Positions 1 through 10,100 of a DNA stretch of 42,762 bases are shown one piece after another. The translations under genes and the position numbers were made by a program. How positions within the stretch are numbered: position 1 is the stretch's first letter; each line of letters starts with the position of its first letter. This DNA comes from Trichosphaerium sp. ATCC 40318 (lineage: Eukaryota > Discosea > Flabellinia > Trichosidae), in NCBI GenBank assembly GCA_038496445.1, contig JALMLS010000457.1:1-42762 (forward strand). Reading direction: 5' to 3'. The notes beneath the pieces are model-generated. The model saw nothing but the letters and a program-made list of their open reading frames with translations, was not told the origin of the DNA and ran no database searches.

Positions 1-243
1 ATTGATGACTTTCAAAGTGGTGCTATTGATCATTTCTTCATGGCAGCCCCTATCAAAGACCCTTCGAAATCTCTCACTGGCCTTGAAGTCAAGAATTTCA
101 GCAACGATGGATGGAGATTTACCAGATTCTATGTTTTCAACAGTTTTCACTTTTGCTTCAATGGTGACGCTTTAATTGACGGTGACGGCGCCAATGATAG
201 TGTAATTCTCCCGAACAATGGAGATTGTAGCTGTACTGCTTGA
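1..243 (+). CDS. Secreted PAN/PLAT-like protein, copy 1 (3' end only)
   Basis: The reading frame is open from the first base of the window to the TGA at 241-243, so the gene is truncated by the left edge. Its 80 codons are nearly identical to the C-terminal third of the full copies at 30458-31213 and 38692-39447; the only residue change I see is Ser for His near the end (ANDSVIL against ANDHVIL). This part looks like the second half of a PLAT/LH2-like beta-sandwich (FQSGAIDHFF, then LTGLEVKNFSNDGWRFTRFYV) followed by a Cys-containing tail ending CSCTA. About 80 bp of 3' flank also matches copy 2. It is convergent with the filamin gene, with 57 bp between the two stop codons. An ATG at 40 is internal and not a real start. 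Confidence 0.8.
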   Translation: MDDFQSGAIDHFFMAAPIKDPSKSLTGLEVKNFSNDGWRFTRFYVFNSFHFCFNGDALIDGDGANDSVILPNNGDCSCTA

Positions 244-300
244 ACAGAAATAAACGAATTTATTTCCCCTTAGTTAATTTGCCTTTATGTTTCTTTACTT

Positions 301-3300
301 TTAAATACATAATAATATACAGGCAATTGTACGATAAACATAAGTAATATCAAACCATTGGTCGAATATACCTAAATATTGACAACCATCATCTACATTA
401 CCCCAGCTGAACAAAACCCAGTTCGATACATTAACTGTCTTGATTGATGATTCGCCAAAAAAACTGGATATATCGTAGTCATTTGTCTCTGTGACACGAG
501 ATATTAGAATTTCCTCGCTAGGATTAGATATCCACATGATTACAGCAGCGACAACTGCAAAAAGAACAAACATAATGCAACCTAAAGACATTACAATAAG
601 CATTCGAACTAGCCTAGTAAGAAAAAACACAAAAATCTTCAAAACCATTGTGTTTTGATCAAAAAAAACACACGTACAGACAAGTGTCATGACAAATTTC
701 ATCCAGCGGATTTGAGATTCCTCAAAGTGCTCAATTGTTACCTGTAAGTACCTATCAAGACTCTGTTTTAAACGCTCTTCAGACCTTCAAGGGCAGCTTC
801 AGGAGATAATTCTCTAGTTTCTTTTCTGCCCTGGCGTGCCAAAGAGAGTGTTTCTGTGATTATAGGTTCTTCTTCATAGTCACTTGAACTCAAACTTTCA
901 AATGCTTCCTTTAGTTCGTCATCAAGCACTTTGGTGATATCTTTACACTCTGTGCCTTCAACAACTGTGTCTAGTGCTGTGAACTCGGGAACAGGAACTA
1001 AAAAAAATTTTGAACATAGAGTATTAGTTTATACAACTGTAGATGTTTACCTTTCTTTGCAACAACAAGAATCTCTTGAGATAGTACGTCAGCATCATTG
1101 TATTTTGCAGATACTGTAAGAAGTCCAACAGATTCAGGAGTGAATGAGATTGATACTTCATTTGGATGATCATCGACAAACTCAACTGTGACAGGTGTAT
1201 AATCAGAAACAGTGACACTCAAACTGTCTTTGTCAATATCCATTAGATCGCCAGATTCTTCGTCTGTCAGTTGCAGTGTCAGTTTTGACTCACAACCAGC
1301 GATGATCTTGCCAGGTGGTTCATCAATTGTAATGGTTGGCACTAAACAGTAAATTAACGAAGTCATGTGCAAATATTTTTGTACCTTGTACTGGCTTGGC
1401 TTCAAAGTATTTTGATAATATCTCCTCACCATCATAAGTAACTGTTAGCTTGTTACCGCCCTGTTCATGTATCGTAAAAGTGACAGGAACATCTCCAAGC
1501 TTTTCAGAGTTGCCAACTTCAACTGTTCCTGAATCAACATTCACAGCGAGTTTACCTTTCTCGACCTCTAATGGTGACCCAGATACCGTATCAATAACTT
1601 TAACAACAGATTCAATAGGTTTATCTACATATATTTCTTTAGGCAACTTGCATTCAGTACCAGGAACTAATAGTGAAGGAAGTGAGTCAACGAGAGAAGA
1701 TAAAACCGTCCAAAATAACGAAAAAAGTACCTTTCTTTGCTTCGATGTGTATGTCCTTTGACCCAATTTCATTATCTTGATAGCTTACATAAAGCTTCTT
1801 GTCGCCAGGCTTATTCAGTGGAACACTGACAATATACTCTCCTGGGTTATCTGAAGGCTCACAAGCTAGATATTCATCATCAAGTTGAACTTTGACATCA
1901 GTCGCAGGAATATCTGAAAGTGGCTTATCTGTTAATGCATCCTTGATAGCAATGCCTACAATATCATCTCTCCCTTCTACTAGTTCATCTGCGAGTACGA
2001 TACTAGCCATAGGTACTAAAGAAAATGAATAAAAAAAATCAAACAAGAAGTGGTTCTTACTTTTTTTGGCAACAACTTTGAGTTCTTTGCTGATAATATC
2101 TTCGCCGTTGTACTTTGCAGTAATAGTTGTATCGCCAACTTTATCAGGCTTGAAAGATATCTCTACTTTACTTGGCTCGCCTTCAACTGAGTCAACGGTA
2201 ACATCATTACCATCAGCTATTTCAAAGCTCAAGTTTTCTTTCTCAATCTCGATCACTGCACCAGATTCCTTGTCTTTAACTTGCATCGTAATTTTAACAT
2301 CTTCTCCTTGAGTCACTTGTTCTGGACAATGTTCAAAAGCTCCAACAGGGACTAAAGGAGAAACTTGTTAACAACAAGATAAGTGAGCATTTTTGAGGTA
2401 CCTTGTTTCTTCTTTGATGCGATGTCTGTTGATAGAATTTCTTCTCCATCATAAGTAGCCTTGAGGTTGTTGATACCTGCTTCATCGATTCTCACTACAA
2501 TAGGTACTTCTCCAAGTGTGTCTGAGTTACCAACTTCAATATTTCCATTATCAACAGCGACAACGAGTTTATCTTTGTCCACTTCCATTGGAGTGTTGTC
2601 AACTGAGTCCACAACCTTCAATGTAGCTTCAAAAGTTTCACCGGCCAGAATGTCCTCAGGTATGCCTTCACATGTTGCAGAAGGAACTTTCTTGTGTTTG
2701 AAGTCGATGTCTTTTGTGCCAATGACAGTTGCTTCATAGAGTACTGATAGTGTCTGGTTACCTTCTTCAGTATATTTCAAAGGTATTTTGAACTCTGAAG
2801 GGTTATCTGTCGGAGTACATTCAACATCTTCATCACCAAGCGTGGCTTTGATATCATCTAATTCTAATCCTACAAATGGTTCCTTCGATTCTTTGTCCAG
2901 TATTTTAACGATTGCTTCAGCATATGCGCCTTTAACGACTATATCTGGTGCTGTAAATTCGGCAACAGGAACTGAAATAATAGTTAAAATTTAGTGTTAT
3001 ACAACTGTAGATGTTTACCTTTCTTTGCAACAATAGGAATCTCTTGAGATAGTACATCAGCATCATTGTATTTTGCAGATATTGCAAGAGGTCCAACAGA
3101 TTTAGGAGTGAATGAGATTGATACTTCATTTGGATGATCATCAATAGACTCAACTGTGAATGGAACATCATCAGACAGAGATACACTCAAACATTCTTTA
3201 TCAATGTCCATTAGATCGCCAGATTCTTTGTCTGTCATTTTGAGTGTCAGTTGTGATTCAGAACCAGCGATGATCTCGTCAGGTGGTTCATCAATGGTCA

Positions 3301-6300
3301 TGGTTGGCACTAAACATATTAAGGTGACAGCAGTCCATGTGATTGTTACCTTGCTTTGGTTTTGCATGGAATTCGTTTGACATTATTTCTTCGCCGTCAT
3401 AAGTAACTGTGATTTTGTTATCTCCTGGTTCATCAACCTCAACAGTGACAAGAACTTGTCCAAGCGTTTTAAAGTCACTAACTTGAACAATTCCAGAATC
3501 GACACTTACAACGAGCTTATCTTTCTCCACTTCCATTGGAGACCCAGTAGCTTTATCGGTAACTTCCATACTTATACTCACAGGCTCTGAAACAATGACA
3601 TCTTTTGGAATTTCACACGTGGCGGAAGGCTCTGTTTACCGAGTCAACTTTGGAAAAAAACAAGAATCTCCGTACCTTTTTTTGGTTCAATAAATAAGTC
3701 AGCAGTACCGATGACTTTATCATTGTATGACACAGACAGCTTCTTATCACCTGGATCATTGTTCTTGAGAGCAACGTTAAATACACCAGGATTATCTGAA
3801 GGCTTGCAAATACAACTTTTATCTGCAACTGAGGCTTTAATATTGGCAGGGTCAATGTCGTCCATCACTTCTTGCGTTTTCGCATCTTTTACTGATATTG
3901 TAAGAAAAGCGTGTTCACCTTGCTTTAACACATCAGGAACCTTAATATCTGCAGTAGGGACTACACAAAGTAAGTCATCAACCCAAAAAAATTTCCTCCT
4001 AAATAGTTTTAACAGCGTACCTCTCTTTGGTTTAACTTCAATTCTGTCGTTCAATACTTCTTCTCCGTCGTATGTAGCAACAATAATCTTACTTCCATGA
4101 TCATCAAATGTTATTTTGGCTGCTACTCTACTAGAAGAGCCACCATCCTCAAAATCTACATTGTAATTGCCAACTTTCACCCTTAACTTGGCTTTGTCAA
4201 TTTCCATATCGTCTCTGGATACTTCATCAATAAGGCGAAATCCAAGAATTATCTCATAACTTTCTTCGATATGTTCAGGTTTATCATCAACCAAGAGTTT
4301 AGGTACTTGAAAATCATTGAGCAATTTCAACTTTTCGAAAAAAAAAAATACAAAAGATAGAGCGTTACCTTTTTTAGCATCCACTATGAACTCCTGCGAA
4401 GCGACTTCTTGGTCATTTAAATATACTTTGAGTTTAGTTTTACATGGATTATCAAAATATACAGAAATAGGCACTTTGCCTACTTCATCAGAGTCGCCAA
4501 TATCAAGTTTCCCGTTTTCAAGAGCAAAATCAAGGTTATCTTTATCAACCTCCATTGGAGCACCGGTAACAGAATCGTTAATGACAATTGTCACTTCATA
4601 TTCTCTTCCAATAACAAAGATATGGTCTGATATATCAAATCGTGCGATAGGTACTAGTCAAACTTATCAGTAACAAAACAACAAAACCTAAGTTTTTACC
4701 TTTTTTGTGGTCTACATAAAACTCTTTTGTGCCTATCTCTTTACCATCATAAGCAATAGAAAGTTTTTTATCACCTGGTTCATTAAAATTAATATATAAA
4801 TATAAAGAGAAATCGCCAGGATTATCAGAGGGTTGAACTTTAACATCTTTTCCATCCAAAGTAACTTTTACTTTGGAAATATCAAAGTCTTCGATATCCT
4901 CATTAGATTCTTTGTCTTTCACTGTAAACTTCAACTCCAAATCATCACCTTGCGTGAGAGTATCAGGTAGAGTAACTTCCGTAGTAGGAACTACAATAAA
5001 GATCAATAAACCTGAGTGCAACAAAACGGAGAAAATACAAATTTCTTAGCAGCTTTGTACCTTGTTTCTTCACTACAGCGATATCTTCATTTATTATTTC
5101 ATTGTCATCATATTCAATAACCAATTTTGTATTGCCAGGTTTTGTTGGTATGAAAGTGAGTACAACTTTACCTGGTTCTTTTGAAGGCTCAATTTGAACG
5201 TTTTCAGCAGGGATGTTTACATTTAGTTTATCAGTATCAATGTCAAGAGGTTCTCCAGAGTCTTTGTCTTTTACTTGTACAACCACACGAACTATTTCTC
5301 CAGCTACAAGCTTATCTGGTTTCTCTGCAACATTACCAACAGGTTCTAATAGAAATGAGAACAGAAGAGAAATCGATTAAAAAGTTTGCTCACCTTTTTT
5401 GGCTTCAACATCTATCTCAGATGTGCCGATTACTTTATCATCGTAAAACACCTCTAATGGAATCACTCCTGATTTAGCCAAATTCAGAGGTATTTTAAAC
5501 TCTCCTGGGACATCAGAAGGTTCGAATGGGGTATCTTTACCATCAAGAGTAACGCTAATCTTAGACTGATCAACCATAAGCTCAGCTGTATTTGCGTCTT
5601 TGACATTAAATGTTACTGAAACATCTTGACCTTCAGTCAAGGAATCTGGAATATCAATAGACGCTGTAGGCTCTAAGATACGAAAAACGTTGAGAACAAT
5701 ACGAAATGTACTTTCACGTGATATTTGTTTGTTACCTTGTTCAGGTTGAACCTCAGCATTTTTGAAGTAAGCCAAGTATGTAGCCATAGTCAAATCATTA
5801 GGATAATCTACAATATCTTCTGGATGTAGTATACTTGGTATGCCAAACTTGTTCTTAGCAATTTTCATGGCACTACAGTAGGTGAGAACCAGATAGAATA
5901 AATTGAACTAATGTGAAATAGACGAAGTGACACTTTATGAAAATCAAGTTACCGAGCAATGTCTTTGTACACATCTCCCTGTATTGTAATCAGTATATAA
6001 AGCATTTAAACGTTCCGTTACCGACATCCCAGATAGCGAGCATGAGCCTTTTTGTAAGCTATCTACTAACGCTGTAAGAGCTTTGCCATCACTCCATCTA
6101 GAATAATAAGAAACAATTTTGAACGAATTAAGTTTACCCTTTTTTGAAGTTAGTCACTTCCACAGGGTAGTCTAAACATTATTAGCACATGATACGCATC
6201 TAATTATTTATTATTAACCCTTGATCTGTTCTTTGATCCATCTGTAATTTTGTTAGAAGCAGACATAATTAATGGTTTTGTTTATTTCTTTGGGAATACG

Positions 6301-6823
6301 TACCCAAGCAATGCGTCTTTGACTTCTTTCGCTTTTTTTCCTTTACCTCCCTACGTCAATGAATTACAATATTTCGCTTTCTATCAATTTAATTTTGACG
6401 CACTTTTGACAGGTGATAACGAAGTATAAGAGTCCTGTAGATGTTATAAATTAGACATTGAAAAAAAAAACCATAACCCTCACCAGATTAACCCAAGAAC
6501 AAGATTTTCCTTGCCATCATGAATATCCTTTCCTCCAATATTCGCAGTACGGATACCTTGATCCTCAATGAACTTGAGTGCCTATTTTACGCATCAGATA
6601 AATAACTACAGCACTAAAAACTGTTTTTGTTACAATGGTCAGAAAAAAATGTCACGTGATACAAAAAACAGATTGTACAACCACTAAAAGCGCCAAGACA
6701 ATAAAAAACAAGGGTAGCAAAGGGAGACATTAAAAAAAAACAATTTTGCGTACCAAGTTTGTATTCTCGACCATCTGAAACATCGTACGTGGCTTCTTAC
6801 AATACTTTGGAAGAGGCTTATCT
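301..6823 (-). CDS. Filamin-type actin cross-linker, main body (CH domains plus 14 repeats), cut off from its 5' exons
   Basis: From 6823 downwards, short exons encode the rest of CH1 (KPLPKYCKKP, MVENTNL, ALKFIEDQGIRTANIGGKDI, LVLGLIW, TLILRYHL) and all of CH2 (DALLG/WIKEQIK, DYPVEVTNF, WSDGKALTALVDSL, then FGIPSILHPEDIVDYPND, TYLAYF). Fourteen immunoglobulin-like filamin repeats of about 95 residues follow, mostly one per exon, starting near 5672, 5346, 4990, 4653, 4307, 3961, 3633, 3312, 2970, 2682, 2352, 2016, 1668 and 1342. Introns are about 40-60 nt; repeats 9 and 10 share one exon. A truncated fifteenth repeat and an acidic segment lie at 998-788, then a frame with a hydrophobic helix near 620-540. 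Filamins bind F-actin through the CH pair and dimerise through C-terminal repeats. Six repeats (ABP-120) or 24 (human) are the known extremes. The first part of the gene lies beyond a gypsy insertion. Confidence 0.88.
6819..6823. repeat. Target-site duplication TATCT, left copy (gypsy 1)
   Basis: TATCT directly precedes the left LTR and is repeated at 13713-13717 directly after the right LTR. A 5-bp duplication is normal for Ty3/gypsy integrase. It lies inside filamin exon 3, in the codons for Ala-Asp-Lys. Confidence 0.95.
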
Positions 6824-6968
6824 TGTTATGAACGTGTTTCATGTAAATACTATTCAACAAATAGTATTTCAGAGAAACGCATCCCACAATAAATAAAATA
6901 TATATGTACCTTTTGTAACTCCTGTAAATCTAAATAAATACGCTTTGACTTTATTCTGCAGCATAACA
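6824..6968 (+). repeat. 5' LTR of gypsy 1 (145 bp)
   Basis: The LTR begins TGTTATG and ends CATAACA, a 7-bp perfect terminal inverted repeat. It is identical to 13568-13712. It contains a 10-bp perfect hairpin stem: AAATACTATT at 6845-6854 and AATAGTATTT at 6860-6869, with a 5-nt loop. It is unusually short for a gypsy LTR. Confidence 0.95.
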
Positions 6969-6970
6969 TT

Positions 6971-6988
6971 TGGCGACACGGCCAGAAT
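6971..6988 (+). other. Primer-binding site of gypsy 1
   Basis: TGGCGACACGGCCAG starts 2 nt after the 5' LTR, as expected for a tRNA primer site whose tRNA ends ...GTGTCGCCA. The first nine bases (TGGCGACAC) are shared with the corresponding site of gypsy 2 at 28459-28451. The tRNA itself is not identified. Confidence 0.75.
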
Positions 6989-7061
6989 TTTTACCTGCAA
7001 ACTAATTGTCAATTTAAGTACGTCCTTGTATTGTTAAGTCCGGATTTTTGTAGTGTCCGTG

Positions 7062-7166
7062 GAGAGATTAGAGAGAGTGAGAGAGAGAGTAAGAGTGAGA
7101 GAGTAAGAGAGAGAGTAAGAGAGAAAGAGTAAAAGAGAGAAGATAGTAAGAGAAAGAAATTGAGTT
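7062..7166 (+). repeat. Purine-rich GAGA/GTAAGAGA microsatellite in the gypsy 1 leader
   Basis: About 100 bp are made almost only of GA, GAGT and GTAAGA units, ending just before the gag start at 7170. It is probably the 5' leader of the element RNA. No coding potential is seen. Confidence 0.8.
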
Positions 7167-7169
7167 AAG

Positions 7170-10100
7170 ATGTTAGAAGAATTAAACAATATTGATGACG
7201 CAATTGAAGCGTATACACCGGCATTTAAAGCCAGAGTTCAAGCAGTTGAGAATGGGAACCCTGCAGTGGATGCAGCGAATAACCCCATTTTTGTACCACC
7301 TAAGTACCCGACCGTACCAAAGGGAGCTATCAAACCCTTTTCAGGTGACTTTGTTGTGGACAAAATTAGTATTGATGATTGGTTGGATAAACTGAAGTCA
7401 ATCTCTGAGTTTTCTGACTGGGAAGAAAGACAATATGAAATTGTCCTTCGAAACTTTATAATAGGCCAGGCACTAGAAACAGTGAAACCCGCTGACGGTT
7501 CTGGAATATCTACCGTCTCACACGCAATCATCATCAAAGCCTTACTTGAGCGTTACGGTCGAAAGGCGAATGCCGTACTCAAGAAGCATGAGTTCAACAT
7601 TCTTAAGATGGAACTGGGAGAAGATGTTAGTATCTTCATGGGCCGTTTTAACAATGCTGCAAGAGAAGCACGCATGACAGATCCAGTTGCTTTAAGAGAT
7701 GCATTTTGCATTAAGCTAGTTCCAGCAGAACTGGCTCAATATGTGTTGTTACAAAGACCACCCACTGTTCAAAAAGCCTCCGAAATCGCCATGTTTCACA
7801 TCAGTGTCATGAAAGCCATGGTTAAGCCGGCACCAGTTCCAGCACCTATACCAATCACAGACCCGGCACCCATCCAAGTTGTACAACGCAACAACCAAAG
7901 GCCAATCCAATGTTATAGTTGTGGACAACCAGGACACATAGCACGCAGATGTCCGAATAGAGGATATAATCGAAACCACCCAAACGGGTATCAAAGGTAC
8001 CGTCCAAACCAAAGGAGAGGACAGTTTGACAACTATCGTGCACGACCAAATAACTTCCGACGAAATCAACGATTCCAAGGTCAAAGTTTCAACCGAAACA
8101 ATAGACGACAAGGTCAATATATCCGTATGATTACAAATGATGGAGAAGATCAATATTATGATGATGAGGTTTATGATGATGAAAGGGGTTATGATGACTA
8201 TGATGATGAGGGATATGACTACCAAGTGAACATGATCAAGTCTGCTAATAATGCCGACAAAGCAGCAGTACTAACAACTATGACAACTTTCAGAAATGAA
8301 AATGTTACTTTGACGAAAGAAACAATTGTTGACTCAGGAGCTGTCAGAAGTATCTTTCCATTCAAAATGCTCAAATCAATGAAGGTCACAGAGCTAGAAC
8401 CTACAAAAGCTACACTCCGAGGAGCGAGTCATGAACCACTAAAAGTAATGGGAACTGTAACGTTTCAAATTAAAATAGGACGTTCAAAGCATTGTTGGAT
8501 TCGATTCATTGTTGTCGAAGACTTTGACCAACCCCTCATTGGCATGGATACAATCTTAGCAATGAAAATAACCATTGATGCACCAAATTATCGACTGATA
8601 TTTAACAATGATCCAGCTACATCAACTAAGTGTATACAATCCTTACCGAAAGGCACAAACGTAGCACTGGTAGTTACACATAGTGTGGTACTGGAACCAC
8701 GATCATACACCTTTGTCCCTGTTCGTGTTAGACAGCCTCAAGCATCTGGAGTCATGTTAATTGAAGCTGGTGAACGCTTCAAAGATATGTCTGGAACAGC
8801 AGTAGAACGTGCTGTTGTAATGGTTCAAGGCGGCAAAACAGGCATTAGAGTTGCCAACTTTTCCAATGAACCAACTGGCGTTATAAAGGGACTCATTCTA
8901 GCAAAAGGAAATTGGATGGACAATGACAGGATTAACGCCATTCGATCCACCGAACTAAGAGAAGCCCAATCCATCTTAAAAGATTTGAAGGATGCTAAAA
9001 CATTCAGCAGTGATATGGCAACCATCCAAGATATGTTTGATTTATCAAACAGTAGTCTTAATGATGAGCAAAAACTACTTTTAACATCATTTCTGGCAAA
9101 GTACAAACATTTATTCATCAAGAACACGAAGCGTCCCCCCAAATCCAAAATGCCTGCTCATAACATTGAAACTGGCAGTGCCAGACCTATCAAAAGCCAA
9201 CCATACCGCGTGTCACCATCAGAAGCAGATTATCTGTGGAAACGAATCAACACAATGTTGGAAGATGGTATAATCAGAGAAAGCAACTCACCGTGGTCAT
9301 TCCCAGTGGTTATTGCACCAAAAAGTGATGGCACCTTACGATTCTGTGTTGATTATAGAAAACTCAATGGAGTCACCAAAAAGGACTCATACCCTATCCC
9401 ACGAGTGGAGGAAGCCTTAGATTCTGTAGCAGGAGCTATCTACTTTACAACATTGGACCAACCAAGCGGTTACTGGCACATTGAGGTTGCTGAACAAGAC
9501 AAACAGAAAACAGCCTTTACCACAAAATTTGGACTGTTTGAGTTTAATAGAATGCCATTTGGACTTGTCAACGCTCCAGCAACCTTTCAAAGATACATGG
9601 AGGTCCTATTGAATGGTTTAACATGGAAGTATGCATTGGTCTACATTGATGATATTATTATCTTTACAAAGACCTTTGAACAACATCTACTAGCTTTAGC
9701 GTTAATATTCAAACGATTTGACAAGTACAGCCACTCGCTAAATGCTAAAAAGTGCAGTTTCTGTGTTCCAGAGGTCAAATACCTAGGACATGTGGTCACG
9801 CGGAATGGAGTAAAACCAGATAAGAACAAAATTGCAGCAATAATCGACATGACAAAACCTACAAATGTCAAAGATCTACGATCATTCCTAGGGATAGTGA
9901 ACTATTACCGATCGTTCATCCCGGCATACACTGAAATGGTTCATGAATTATATGAACTACTTAAAAACGATGTGCCATTTAACTGGACTGCAAAACATGA
10001 TAAAAGTGTCTCTCAAATAAAACAGGCTCTTACAAATACACCAATTCTTGGATATCCCAATTTTAATGAGCCCTTCATATTATATACAGATGCATCAAAC

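Noticed and set aside
1450-5477. Open frames on the + strand opposite the filamin repeats
   Set aside because: They are Ser/Thr-rich antisense shadows whose ends track the filamin exons.
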